This document shows, in pieces, positions 38,608 through 50,604 of a stretch of 64,000 nt of DNA (position 1 is its first letter; each line of letters begins with the position of its first letter). The DNA lies in contig CM019229.1 of NCBI GenBank assembly GCA_009741485.1, positions 16,924 through 80,923 on the forward strand, in the 5' to 3' direction. Under the pieces are notes generated by a model. The model ran no database searches and was not told the origin of the DNA. It worked only from the letters and a program-made list of their open reading frames with translations. A program made the position numbers and the translations under genes. The stretch is from Malurus cyaneus samueli (taxonomy: Eukaryota; Chordata; Aves; Passeriformes; Maluridae).

Positions 38608-38636
<29 letters not shown>
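38608..38636. repeat. Poly-T run, 29 nt, next to a GTTT-rich tract
   Basis: An uninterrupted thymine run follows a T/G-rich segment from about 38540. The lysine-rich open frame on the opposite strand is an artefact of the homopolymer. Confidence 0.95.
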
Positions 38637-38638
<2 letters not shown>

Positions 38639-40023
38639 TAACAGACCCCAGCAAGCCTTCTTGTAGCAGAAAGAAAATGTGGTAGGTCAAACAAGACCAA
38701 AATGGATTTTCTGACCAGTACTATCTTGCTGATCCCTAAAAATATGCCAGTATTTCTGAGTTCTTGACTCCCAAGATAAAGTATTTTTGTAAATATTCCT
38801 GGCCTGGGGAGGCTAAAACCAAACCACAGTTCCTGCTGCCCAGAGAGGGGATGTTTCCCCACAGATAAAACAGTGACATGCACCAGCACAAGGATGTCAG
38901 AAACAGCCTACAGCCAAGAGCTCCCTGGATCAAGAGGGCACAGCTGGTTCTCCCTGGATGCCATCATTAAAAAACTTTGAAATTAGCTTTTTGTAGACAT
39001 TCTCATACGCATGAAAACATCAGGCCTAAGTTTGGCTGTTTCCCTCAAGCAAACCCAAATGTATCGGATTTTTCCAGTCAAAAAGACAATGTTCTCTTGT
39101 AAAAAAAAAATAAAGGGGAAAGACAAATTCTTCTCTCCTCAGGAAGGCAAATTAAAGTAAATTACACAGCAGGGATAAAGGAATACTTGCATTTCAGCCA
39201 AGCAAGAATGAATTTTTCATAAAATTAAAGAAATAAATGCAGCCTGGAAAGCAGGTTTAGGATAAGTTACTGGCAGGTTAAATCATATTCACTTTGCAAA
39301 TTCAAGTGCTTCGGAGCTGGGATCACACCCTGGACTGCAATCCCAGCTGTGATTTAGCTGCTCTGATTTCAAACCTATGTCTTGCCAGGTAAGACAGAAA
39401 CCTTGGGAAAGAGCTAAAATCTACTTCTCCAGAAAAAAATTAAACAAAAAAAGGAAACTCATGAGAGAACTGACAGTATCCTTGTTACTGAGTGGAAAAT
39501 GCCAAATAATAGGAACATGGGCCTTATAAGATCCAACAAATGGGAACTCAGATGACCCAACACAACAGGTTTTGGCAAAAGTGTATATGTGTTTGCTATA
39601 ACTGGCCTCCATGTTACACAAATCCCCTTCAAAATCTGAAATAATTAAGATTCCACCCACATTATGTTGATAGAAGATCTAAGCATTGGAAAACCCCATT
39701 AGGGCACAATCTTGACCCCACCAAACTTAAAAACAAGATGCATATTCTTCAGAAAGCAACCTTATCAAAAAGCAGAAGCTTTTGAGGTGAAGATCTACGA
39801 CTGATGCTCCCTGCAGGGGAGAGACCAGCTCTTCTGGCCCTAAAATTCACTATTTCCCCAAGTCTTTCAAGGAAGAGATTATCTGTAAATTTAGTTTTAG
39901 CAATGAACATTTCTGAAGATAAGTGGTGATTCCCACTTGAAATGGCTTTCACAAAGCTGTTAAAGACTCCTGCCCTCCTTCTGGCTGGGGTAGAGTTCAT
40001 TTTCTTCCTAGAAGGTGGTATAG

Positions 40024-40144
40024 AGACAGTGGCCAATGAAGGGTGATTCTTCAACACTTCCAGCTGCAGGAAAGGTAAGGTCTTTCCTCCCGAATTTTCT
40101 GTCCTAGGCCTTGCAATGTACAAGGAGCTGTATCAGCATTCCTT
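40024..40144 (-). repeat. Second copy of the ~120-bp block, abutting a CR1 3' end
   Basis: Near-identical to 34829-34948. Here it sits exactly between LTR sequence on the left and the 3' terminus of a reverse-orientation CR1 on the right. It therefore appears to have arrived with the CR1. Confidence 0.8.
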
Positions 40145-40456
40145 GATCATGGAATCACAGACTGGTCTGGGTTGGAAGGGCCTTGAAGCTCATCTTGTTC
40201 GAGCACTCTGTCATGGGCAGGGACATTTTCCACTAGACCAGGTTGCTCCAAGCCCCGTCCAACCCAGCCTTGGACAATTCTCTGGATAACCTGTGCCAGG
40301 GCCTCATCACCCTAACATCTAACCTAACTTTCTCCTCTTTGAGATTAAAATGGTTCCGCCTTTTCCTGGACTGTCTGTCCATTTAAAAAGTTGCTCTTTC
40401 TCTATTTTACAAACTCCCTTTAAGTATTGAAAGGCTGCAATGAGGTCTCTGACAAA
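40145..40456 (-). repeat. CR1 LINE fragment, - orientation
   Basis: Begins at the CR1 3' terminus (TGATCATGGAATCACAGACT) and continues GGGTTGGAAGGGCCTTGAAG, GGCAGGGACATTTTCCACTA and ATTGAAAGGCTGCAATGAGG. It is 5'-truncated and inserted within the LTR at 39971-40850. Confidence 0.92.
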
Positions 40457-41109
40457 CAGTGCTGTGTTTTGGACTAAACCTGAGAATAATAATAACACAC
40501 TGACGTTTTAGTTGCTGCTAAATTGTGCTTAGTCTAAATCAAGAACTTTTCCATTTCCATGCTCTGCCTGCAAGCAGGTACACAGATGGGGAATGCAGCC
40601 AGCACAGCCAACTGGTCAGGATAATACAAAACGGCCAGAGGGATATTCCATTACCATAGAAGACAATGTTATTTACACTGTTATTGTTATGGGTGCTGGT
40701 GGTGGTAGTAGTAGTAGTACATTTTATTTTGCTTCGATTATTAAGCTGTTCTTAACTGAACCCACAAATTTTATTTATGTTTCCTGGTTCTCCTTCCCAC
40801 CACAGGAAAATGGATGTGAGCAAGGAGCTGTAGGCTGGGGTTAAACCACTACTCACTGGGCCAGGCTGTATAACGATATTGAGACAGATAATGAACAGTC
40901 TGATGTCAAGTAGGGTGAAGGACAGTCAGGCACCAAAGTTTCTGAGAACTTGGCTGCTCTGCACTAAGTTTTGGATAAGTTTAAACCAACCACCTGCAAA
41001 GGTACCTGTACTGAGGGGGACAATCACTGGGGGTTCTGGAGGAACAGAAAGAAGAAAAGAACAAGGGAAAATGCACTCCTTGCTTGAAGGAGGCTTGAAG
41101 CTACCCCTC

Positions 41110-41635
41110 TAAACTATCTACCCTTGTGAGACCCCACCTACATAGTTGCCTCCAGCTCTGGGGCTCCAACATAAGAAAGATGTGGAGCTGCTGGAGTGGG
41201 TCCAAAGGAGGCTATAGAGATGCTCCAGGGCTGGAGTGCCTCTGCTCTGGAAACAGGCTGGGAAAGATGGGATGTTCATCCTGGAAAAGAGAAGGTCCTG
41301 GGGAGAACTTAGAGCCCCTTCCAGTGCCTAAAGGGGCTCCAAGAGAGCTGGAGAGGGACTTTTGACAAGGGGCTGCAGTGACAGGACAATTTTAAACTAA
41401 AAGAGGAGAGATTTAGATATTAGGAAGAAATTCTTCCCTGTGAGGGTGATGCAGCCCTGCCTAGAAAAGCTGTGGCTGCCCCATCCCTGGAAGTGCTCAA
41501 GGCTGGGGTTTGGATGGGGTTTGGAGCAACCTGGTCTAGTGGGAGGTGTCACTGCCCATGGCAGGGTGTTGAAATTAGATGAACTTTCCTTCCAATCCAA
41601 GTCTTTCCATGTTTCTATCAAAAGAAGAGTGAAGG
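41110..41635 (+). repeat. CR1 LINE fragment, + orientation
   Basis: Shows GTGAGACCCCACCTACATAG, TTGCCTCCAGCTCTGGGGCT, GGGCTGGAGTGCCTCTGCTC, TTTAGATATTAGGAAGAAAT and TTGGAGCAACCTGGTCTAGT in CR1 order. The octamer tail has decayed. At over 500 bp it is the longest CR1 piece in the window. Confidence 0.95.
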
Positions 41636-41699
41636 CTGCACGTCAGGTGTTAGAGGTCCAATGATTATGCTCAATGCAGAGGGGATGCTGCTCTGACCT

Positions 41700-44480
41700 G
41701 CAGGGCTCAGGGGTTGCCCCTAAGGAGCTCCTAATTGTGGGATCACAGCCATGGGTGCATCTCCAGGGCAGAGGAAGCTGCAGCCTGTGCTCTGACATTC
41801 AGCCGTGAGGAGACTGCCCAAAACTTCTTGCTTGGACCAGACAACCCCACTTTCAGAGACCAAACCTGGTGAATGGTGACTCTGGGACCCAAATACCCTT
41901 GAGGTTCCAGGCCTCAGTTTCTCCTTCTGCTGAGAGCAGCCATTTGGGCAGAGAGGAACAGCAGCTGAGAGACACCTGAACAAAACTACTTGAGAATTAA
42001 AATAAAGCAAACCCAGTCTTTAAGCTCAGCTGCCTCCAGATGGAAAAGATATTCATTCAGAACAGGGACTCTACATGCACCAAATTGCCCTCTGAATGTG
42101 TTTCTCTCCCTCCATCATTTACAAGAGCCTCTAGGGCACTATCTAGATAATTCACAGCCCAATACTGCATTCCACATAGCCCTCTCTATCCTCAAATTCC
42201 CAGTTACTGCAAGACAAGAGTCCAAGCCCTCACACCACCACATTCTCCCCAGCATCTTTGCAGATATGACACCTTGGACCAAGTCACCCTTGTGCTGGGC
42301 AGAGCAGTGCAACTGGGATGAGGTGCTGGTGAGTCTCCAAGCAAGAGGCACCTTGGCAGCAGATCTGAATCCAGCTCAGGACACAAGGCTAATACACTCG
42401 ATGTGGAACCTTGCTGGTTCAGAGGGGTCATTGTGGGAGGAATTCTGCCCCTACTAAGCTTAAGAACCCCCCAGCAAATTTTCTGTTTTGCATTTTCCAT
42501 TTTGCATTGAAGTAGGACTGTAGTAAACATCCAGAAGATAAAGTTGAAATCCAGCCAGAGCACCTATTATTTTTTACAGCAGTGGAAAATTAATCATAGC
42601 AGCCCCTGGGACTCTAGCTGGCTCATCCCCAGTGCTGGAACTGTGGTGTTCACCAGCTAAACAGCTGATCCTTCCAGGGAATTTAAAACAAATTAATGTA
42701 AGACAAAGAATGTGGAGGAAATTTTCCCAGCCTTTCATAGATAACGGGCAGAAACCCCCTTTTCAGGTCTTAGTCCTCTTCCTGCAAAACACTTGAGTTT
42801 TCAACAAGTTTGCAAAAGATTCCTGTGCTTTGAAGCTCTCTCAACACAGGAAAAAGGCATTTTCAGACCATGTTTCCACTGCATGATGCAGCTTATGCAC
42901 AAAAACAAAGCACCCCTTCATACTACTACACAGACAGATTCAGGAGGTGATGAATCCTCTTAGATCCATCCACACTGCAAAGGGCTCAGCCAGCCTCTTT
43001 CTCAGGCTCTGACACCCAGATCTTCCCAGGAGCTGCTGTATGGCCCAGTGTGCACCTCTGCTACCCTGGCTGTGCCAACAGGATGAGAGGAAAACACATC
43101 AGCTTCACAACTTGGCATTATAAAAACATGACTGAGGATCCAGATCTCAGCTGTGGCAGCAGTTTTTCACTTGCAAACACAGATATACTCATTTGCTATT
43201 TTTCTCCCTGCAACAGATTAATTCATGCTCAGAGAAAAGCCACCTCAAGAAGCCACTCAGGATGGTGAGGGGCCAGCAAGGGAACATCCCATGGGAGCTG
43301 GGCCTCTCCATCCCATCTGTACACAGCAACACCAGTCAAAAATCTACCTGCTCAAGTCTACATGGGGTAAGAATGTAAGAAAGAATTTTAAAACCTGTGC
43401 TTTGAGATGGAGGTAACAGGACCCAACTCAAAACAGCAGGCAAGTGCCTTCTCAGAAGTTCAGCATCTCCACAGCCCTTCTGGGCACCACATCCTTGACC
43501 TGCATTTGGCTCTTGCCCTCTTGACCCCCTGCAGTCGAGCTGTGCAGGTAAAGGGGACATAGGCCTTGGTCTACAAGCCCACATGATACATCCTGCAAGA
43601 TAGGAGTCCTTCCCAGGGGAGTGAAAGAGAGCAAGCTAAAATCCCCCTATGCCCAGGTGGGGTTTGTCCCTCTGCTTTGGGGGCAGTACCCCAAACTGAG
43701 TTTCCTAAGCTAAGCATCCAGAACTGCTCTCCCTACTCTTCACTCCTCCTGCTTGTCTCCACTTTGAACCTTTCTCTTGCCACTGCCTGTTGTATCAAAT
43801 TCTCCACTGGCTTGTTAAAAACTATGAAGGCTGTGGGAAGATGAACTTCTGCAGGCTGATGACTGCCCAGCTCTCCTGCTTACCCCAGAAAGCCAGGTTA
43901 CCTCTGCTAGGGAAATCAATCAGTCATTTACTCTCATTAAATCCATATGTCCATGTAATGTTATATAAACAAGGACTATTTGCACAACACCATGTAAGAG
44001 ACTTCTCCAGGCAAGCAAGCTGTCACCAAGAGCTCCAAACAAAACATAGCCAGCTGATGGCTGAATGCAGTAAAGGCTCAGCAGCTCCCAAAGAGTCAAG
44101 GAAAGGGAAATAGATTTAGGCCTGAGATGAGCATTTTCTTATCAATGTACCACAGCAGGATGAGCCCCTAAAGCAACACAGGCTCTGTGCAGATATTATC
44201 TCTTACTAGTCCACAACTACAAAGGAGGAAATCTTAGCTACTCATAACGAATGGAAAAACTAAAGCAAAAACAGAAGAAAAGCAAATTAAGTTACATTTT
44301 CAAGACCATATACTTTGGCCAGAGGTTTAGACCTCAGCAGCATGACTCACTGCACAAAGAACAAGATCAGATTTGCTGGAACTGAACATCAGCCCAGGCT
44401 GTGCCTTAGCCAGCACTGCACACTGCAGCTTTCACATGCCCACTGCTGCTGTGGAGCCCATGGGCCAGCTCTGGCAGAGC
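41700..44480. other. Intergenic, no feature recognised
   Basis: Unique-looking sequence with no supported exon and no diagnostic repeat ends. Confidence 0.55.
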
Positions 44481-44489
44481 CCAGCAGAG

Positions 44490-45998
44490 TCCCCAGCTGC
44501 CAGACTCAAGTGCACAGTGGGTTTCTGAACTGCTTGCTGCCCACTTCCACACCGAGGAGGGAGGGCAGCAGATGAGAATCATGGCAGCAGTGGAGCAGTT
44601 GAGAAGTAGGAAGATGGTGAAGACACAGTTCCTGCAACTCTTCTCTCCAAGGACATTCCCACCCCACTGTAACTCCAGCGGCTTCAACAAACCTGGAGCA
44701 TTATGGAGCTGAGTGCAGAGCTGAGCCAAAACACTTGCAGTTCATCTAACTACAGATGTCACTGAGGACAGAGGAGCAGCTCAGCACCAGCCTATCACCT
44801 GCTAAATAGCCTCAACACAACACCTCATATTCTGTGCAAGAGATGTGCACCTGTAGCCTCAAGCACTCAGATGGAAGATTAGATGGGGTAGGAGACAAAG
44901 CATTATCCATTAATGCTCAAAGCTGAAAGTTGCCTCAGAAACTGTGCTCCAAGTCAAAGCCCTATGACCTTACTTTATGTACAGCCAGGCTGCTGCTTTA
45001 CACCAGATTTTCATTGCAAAATCTGCCCTTAGGGGAGATTGTGCAAGATTTAATTGGAACAGCAGGAATAACCCTGAAGTGTTTTCTTGAAAGGCTGTGG
45101 TGTTTTGAGTTCTGACTGCGTGAAGCTTCAGGGCCCCAGAAGAAAACAGCTTCTGTATTCACAAGGCAATTAAGCAGCAGCTTTCTCCATGCAGCAAGAA
45201 GTGTGGAGGTGGCAAAAAATCACAACTTTTGTCATGAGTGGGCTTCCCCATTTATGTCCCATGCTCTCCAAATAACTTGTGTGCGCTTCCCCAGATGCAG
45301 CTACATTTAGGTGCAGTCTGGAGATACTGAACATACTGCTAGAAGCATTGCCAACTGGTGTAGTTTGCCAAGTGGTGTGCCCTGTGCTTATGGAAGAACC
45401 TCCAATTTCAGACCATGAAATTATGCATTGCTTTGGGATCCTCTGAAACATCGCTGGAAACATCAAAAGTGATGATGTAAAAGGGTTAAGTAATGGTGTG
45501 TAGAAAGTAACTACATTGTAAGAACAGCACAAAAGAGCAGTGGGGACTGCTGAGCGATGTACTCTGCCTAAACCACCTTGCCTGGCGGACAAACACAACA
45601 GAGGTGCTTCAAACACAGCTGCATCTCACCATGAACAGCCTCCCTGAGGTGTGAGCAGGGATGTCCCTGCTCCCAGCACAGTAAGATTCAATGGAAAAAG
45701 GACAAGCAAATAGTTCTGAGTGACTCAGCCCTGATTTGTCTGTGAAAGGACCCTAGTGCCAGATGAGGGCCCTCCAGTGAGGTCTTTGCAAGACCCACAG
45801 TGTTGTCTTGTCTTCCCCATGCTGATAGGCCTATCCTGGGATGAGCTGACATTCCGGTTTTGCAGCCTGGTGCATCCCTCAGTCCTGAGTCCAGCATGTT
45901 TGTATATTTTTGTGTTCAGGGATAGGAGCACTGTAACTCCTTAGCCCCACCTGCAGATTATGCATTCTCTAACTCCACTTCTTTTCTTAGAGTTTGGC

Positions 45999-46001
<3 letters not shown>
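44490..46001. other. Source segment of the inverted noisy copy at 61.83-64.0 kb
   Basis: The reverse complement of this interval can be followed through 61827-64000 by shared anchors in constant order. It ends at the 36-nt poly-A run. It has normal bird-like composition and no supported gene. Confidence 0.85.

Positions 46002-46037
<36 letters not shown>
46002..46037. repeat. Poly-A run, 36 nt
   Basis: An uninterrupted adenine homopolymer. No AATAAA sits just upstream, so it does not look like the tail of a processed retrocopy. The alignable inverted duplicate stops here. Confidence 0.96.
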
Positions 46038-46039
<2 letters not shown>

Positions 46040-46549
46040 AAATACATGGGAAGAAGATGAATGCAGGGTTCTGCAGCTTCGCATGCCCTCTCCTGGATAC
46101 TATTTCTGCATTGGATTTGCTGAACTTAGCAAGAAAATGGAAGAAAGATAGCAATCCTGGAGTTGCTGGGCCACAAATGCAGAAGAATCCTGCCTGAGCC
46201 GCCTTGAGCCATTATATGTAACGTGCAACACATTCCTCCTCCCGGGTCAGATCCATGTCTCCCCTCACCAAGGGTAAGCAGAGGAACACGGATCTTATCT
46301 ACAAAACAGAGACAGGGCTAAAAACACGTCTTCCTCAGCAAAGCAGTCTGAGCCAGGTGTGCACAGTATGTAAAAGCAGCAGCAGAGCACCAGCTAAAGC
46401 AAACTACTTGCTTGGACACGGGGAGACTGTCAAAAAAACAATACCTAGAATCGCACACCAAGCACAGACTCCATTTTCCCCCTCCCGTCCCATGGGATTT
46501 ACTTTTTTCTTGCAGCAGCCCAAAAAATCCCAGAGCCCTTCTCAAAACC

Positions 46550-47450
46550 AGGGACTATGCGGGAGGCATCGTTCTCCATGCAGGGAGAGACAGCCTCTCT
46601 GCACAGGTCCCGGGTGCAGATGACAAAACACCTGCGACTCCGCTCAGGAGCAGCCCAAGCCGGGAGAGAAGTCGAACCGCTGCATTGCGAGGATGCTCCC
46701 TGCATCCCTGCCATCCAGGGAGCTGGAGGAACAGCTCCCTGGGCCCCTGCCCGCTAGAACAAAGCCTCTGAGGACTAGAACCAGCTCGGTCTCCAACCCC
46801 GGAGGTGGTGCAGGGCAGAGTCGCCTTGCAGCAAATCTGAGGCTCTAGGCGTGGGAAGGGCATAAAGGGGATGCCCACAGCGCTGACCGCGAGCGGTGTC
46901 GCCGCAGAAGTTAGAGAGGTGATTCCGAGGGGTCCGGGGATCGGGCTGGAAGTGCTCCGTGTCCCGAGCGTCCAGCCTGCCCGCTCCGGAGCTTCCCGGC
47001 GGGGACACGGGACACGGGACGCGGCGCAGGGCAGCCCGGGTGCTCCGGCTCAGCCCGAGCGGCAACTCACCGGCTGCGCTTCGGCGGCGTCGGGCCCGGC
47101 TCCTGCGGTGCCTCTCACCCCGCGGCTCGGCACTGTCGTCGCTTCCCCCGCGGGAGCCCGCACGGCTCGGCTCGGCCCGGCCCTGCCCCTCCCGCCTGGC
47201 GCTATTATGGGTGCGCCACCATCCGTGCCCGCCCTGATCCCTCCGTTCCCTGGCATCAGCTCCTTAGGCCACCCCTCACCCCGCGGGACTCCGCTGCCGC
47301 TGACTCTGCCGGACCAAGGAGCACATCCCCGGTCCCGGGCACGCACCGAAGGCTGCTCGGAGCAGAGGCCGCTTCAGCTCCAGTTCCACCACGCTGCTGC
47401 CTCCCGAGGCAACAGAGAGCGGATCCCGGACTGTTCAACAGCAACAGCTC
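46550..47450. promoter_or_regulatory. CpG island, probable promoter
   Basis: CpG dinucleotides are dense from about 46.6 kb and peak at 46.9-47.4 kb, in contrast with their surroundings. It is the nearest CpG island upstream of the - strand kinase gene, about 14 kb from its first recognised coding exon. Open frames of up to ~208 codons here reflect the base composition. Confidence 0.7.
47071..47200 (-). other. Candidate non-coding first exon of the kinase transcript
   Basis: The - strand has a strong donor, CAGCCG|GTGAGTTGCC, at 47071/47070 inside the CpG island. The kinase's first coding exon begins with a splice acceptor, so an upstream 5' exon is required. The 5' limit given is arbitrary. 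This is an inference from position and donor strength only. Confidence 0.4.
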
Positions 47451-48225
47451 CGACCACTAACACAGACACTCACACTGTTAAAAATATACCAGTTTAATTT
47501 TTTTTTTTTTAATATCTATAACTTCAGTCAGTTTTGCCCCGGGGGAAGGCACGAATTTCTTTCCAGGGCATTGTTCCATCGTGTGAGGCCTGATGAGCTT
47601 CACATCTCAACGGAGAGGAAGTAGCACAAAAGATAAGGGTCATCGCCGGCCATCAATGATCATCAATGGAACATTAACCCCAAACCTCCTCCCTGGCGTG
47701 GTTGAAGGCACCTGATTTGGGAAAAGAGAGGTAAGAAGGAGGCACTAATTAGCATCGGAGGCGAGGAAAGGCGGATCCAATAGGAAACCAAATGCTAAGA
47801 ACTATGCAACATTGGACCAACTAACATTAAACCAACAGAGTTCTATGGGTTTTGACAGTATAAGGTTTGGAAACAGTCTTGTAAAATGCGTGTGTCACGG
47901 AATGATTTTCTCTACACACCTGGGCTATGTGTGAATGAAATTATTTCTGTTGCACATTGTGGCCAGAACTACATCCTGGTCAGAAAATAAAATGATGACT
48001 TGACTCTCTAACATTAAAAATGTTTTTGGAGAGTTCTTGTTTTTCCTGCAGTTTTGGTGACAGTGGGAACAAGCAAATTTGCACATATGACATGAGTAGG
48101 TCATCCTCAGACTGGCACCATAAGGCTGTGCTCTGGGTACCCACAGCACTGTGGCTTTATTTCCTTTAGGGGAAACAGAAAGACATTAACTGGGACTAAA
48201 AACAGCTCCATTCACAAGTCAGATG

Positions 48226-48888
48226 TGTGTCCTGGTTATACTCCATCCAATTTTTGGTGGTGAGGGGATGGGACCAAGAAACCACAAAGATGGCTCCTTT
48301 GACCAAGTTCTAGAAGCTTTCTCCTTCTTCTCCAAAAAAGGAGCCCTCCCCCTGTGTTTTTAGGCCAATCCTATTGGTCTGAGGTTGGTGGACAGGCTGC
48401 TGTCAGGCCTGGGCCAATTCACAGGCTAGTTACAATCTGTGATGACTATGTCTGTACTTAAAAGAATTAAAAAAGCAATTATATTGTTTTGTTTGTTTTT
48501 TTAAAAAAAAAAAAAAATGAGACCCAAGATCACAGTAAGAAGATAGGTACTGTTGCTGTGGTCCTCGAACATGGAGAAAACAAGCTATTCTCTAAAGACT
48601 ATTTCTTCAATGGAGACCTGTAAGAAAGAGAGCAACCTTGCTCTGAGAAAAACCTGGCCTTTGAGGATTTGATAAGCCAAAAAGGGGGAAGAAGCTTGCC
48701 CTCCTCCCCCCCACGTCTGAAGCGAGTTGACGCAAGGAAGAAAATGTGTTCTGCGGGAGAAGAGGTGCCCCCGCCCTACGTCTGAAACAAGTGGATGCTT
48801 AGAAGAAGCCGTGGTCTGCAAGGAGATTTGAGAGAGTGGCCTTGGAGGACTGTTTTCCTTTCTCCCATGAGGTAACCAAAAAGAATAC
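48226..48888 (+). repeat. 5' part of an LTR of the 18-kb/57-kb family
   Basis: Aligns with 57294 to about 57920 through GGTGGTGAGGGGATGGGA, CCAAGAAACCACAAAGATGG, CCCCTGTGTTTTTAGGCCAA and CTTGGAGGACTG. The 3' part is missing where the provirus LTR begins at 48889. Confidence 0.8.
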
Positions 48889-49313
48889 TGTTAGGAAAAT
48901 TAATCCACAACACCAGAGGTTTATGTCCAAAAAGGAGACAGAGGAATTCCGCAACTCTGCAGGAGAGGTCATGGGCATTTCCCTTGGGGTCTCTCAAATT
49001 CATAGAGGACGCAGCCTCTTTTTATCCTAATTCACCGGCCGCAGTTCCCTCTCTCTTTCCCCACTGGCTGAAGTACTTGAGAATACAGGCTCCCCGAAAC
49101 GCCTGATGAAACCCCCTCTTCTATCATACATTGCCCCTTTCAATATACATCTCTGTGTCTCTGTTCTGTAGTCTATTAACATATCTGGGATAAGTCAATC
49201 AAAGGAATTCTATGGAAATCCTTCCCATTGTTTCCTTTTATCTCCCAGTATCAGCCTTATCTTACCCCCAGAGTCAGTCTGTTTGTAAAGACACTCCCTT
49301 CTCATTCCTTTCA
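48889..49313 (-). repeat. 3' LTR of the class I provirus
   Basis: The + strand edges are TGTTAGGAAAATTAATCC and CATTCCTTTCA. It matches 54211-54701 through CCAGAGGTTTATGTCC, GGAGACAGAG, GGCATTTCCC and GTAAAGACAC. The two copies are visibly diverged, indicating an old insertion. Confidence 0.85.
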
Positions 49314-49598
49314 GCTATAATATGAAAAATGTCCTTTATGGAAATGTTTAAGTCACGAACTATAACACTTCCTTTTAACCACAAGAATTCTACAATTATA
49401 TCTGAGCTACAAAAGAAAAACATCAGTGATTATTTCACCACTGTGTCTGCATAACTAAGCTGCTTATGCAAAAAAAAGCCAACATTGTATACATAGCACG
49501 CATCTTAATATCTGTGAAAGCCAACACTATAATATGTGTTTATAATAACATATAATTCGAATTCTTTTTTCCTGTCTGGAAGGGCTAGGGCAGGACCC

Positions 49599-49796
49599 TC
49601 AGTTAATCTGCTTGCTTTCTTCAAAATTCTGCTTGCCTTCTTGTGTCCATCCATCCAGTTTTTTAACTGGCAGGACAGGAGTGTTATAGGGAGCCATCCA
49701 TGGCTCTGAAAGACCTGCCTTTAACAGGGACTCAGTAACAGGCTGTAACCTCTTCCTCCCTCCGTTGAAAAGAGGGTATTGCTTTCTAGACACCAC
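49599..49796 (-). pseudogene. pol: Remnant of retroviral reverse transcriptase N-terminus
   Basis: The - strand frame contains the RT opening segment, with a PYNTPVLPVKK motif typical of gamma-type retroviral RT just before the first catalytic region. The frame ends soon after, and the YXDD region, RNase H and integrase are absent. It is a truncated pseudogene. Confidence 0.85.
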
Positions 49797-49805
49797 TTGT
49801 CCTGG

Positions 49806-50220
49806 TTACTTCAAAGTAATTTGGAGAGGCTCCATATTCATTTTTTCATATTTCCCTGGGGCTGCCCACACCTCCAGGTTTACTGCTGGAGAGGCCTTCT
49901 CAGTAATTTGACACAAAGTTATGATAGTGTTAGCTTCTGTATCACTTTTTACAGTAGTAATTTGCATTCCCAATACCCCCAGCAAATCCCTTCCCAGTAA
50001 ATTACACTCACCATAAGGAACAAACAGAAATTCAGGCATTTCAAACCTCTCCCTCACCTCTACTAATAGCGGTTGAATAAAATGCACTCATCTTTTCCAC
50101 TTACCCCCTAAATAATTAAAGAACTTTACAATACTTCCCTTAGGTATAAAATTCAAAGGGGATTAAGAGGCCCCTGTGTCTATCAGAAAATGCCTCCTCT
50201 CACTCCAGATCCACCCTAAA
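49806..50220 (-). pseudogene. pro: Remnant of retroviral aspartic protease
   Basis: An LIDTGAS active-site motif is encoded near 50169-50187. It is followed after an in-frame stop by a frame ending in the GRDLL protease C-terminal motif. The stop and later frame changes show it is inactive. Confidence 0.85.
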
Positions 50221-50340
50221 TGTCATCAAGGGCTCCAGAGTGGTGGGTCTCTGCTATAATGGGAATCCCCGACATCCCTGACAGTCCATCTCCATTATCC
50301 GCTGCACTTCCTTCTCCTGGGGATCCAGCCATTCCTGCAG

Positions 50341-50382
50341 ACATTCCCACTTCCAGTGTCCCTCTGCTCTGCAGATACCACA
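50341..50382 (-). other. gag: Nucleocapsid zinc knuckle (CCHC) codons
   Basis: Fourteen codons on the - strand give C-GI-C-RAEG-H-WKWE-C, an exact CX2CX4HX4C spacing. All four metal ligands are preserved despite the decay around them. Confidence 0.9.
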
Positions 50383-50604
50383 TTGATTCTTTCCTAACTG
50401 GTGTTTTGGTTGGCTCTCCCCTGCCGAGGAGCGAATTCCCCTGTCACGTCCTTGCAGCTGGTTCCGTGCCCTCTATTCCAAGGGACCCCTTGGACCCTGC
50501 AATTCATCCCTCAGGGGCTCTAAAAATCTGCCATCATCTTTGCCTGCACCTTCACCTTTTTCTCATCTCTTCTTACATACACTTGCTTTGTCTTTCTAAC
50601 CAGC

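Larger units (their letters stand above)
39971..40850 (+). repeat. LTR of the 12.4-kb family, split by a CR1-containing insertion
   Basis: Starts TGCCCTCCTTCTGGCTGGGG and TAGAGTTCATTTTCTTCC. The LTR resumes at CAGTGCTGTGTTTTGG (about 40457) and ends GGCTGGGGTTAAACCACT. Flanks ACTCC (39966-39970) and ACTCA (40851-40855) form a target duplication with one mismatch. The middle 40024-40456 is foreign to the LTR. Confidence 0.75.

Noticed and set aside
38502..38690. A lysine-rich 62-codon frame on the - strand
   Set aside because: Translation of the poly-T and GTTT-rich tract.
44490..46037. A processed retrocopy ending in the 36-nt poly-A
   Set aside because: No AATAAA upstream, no coding content and no target duplication seen. 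The inverted partner lacks the homopolymer and looks like sequencing noise.
46871..47497. A 208-codon + strand frame
   Set aside because: Lies in a CpG island with several equally long overlapping frames on both strands and no recognisable domain.
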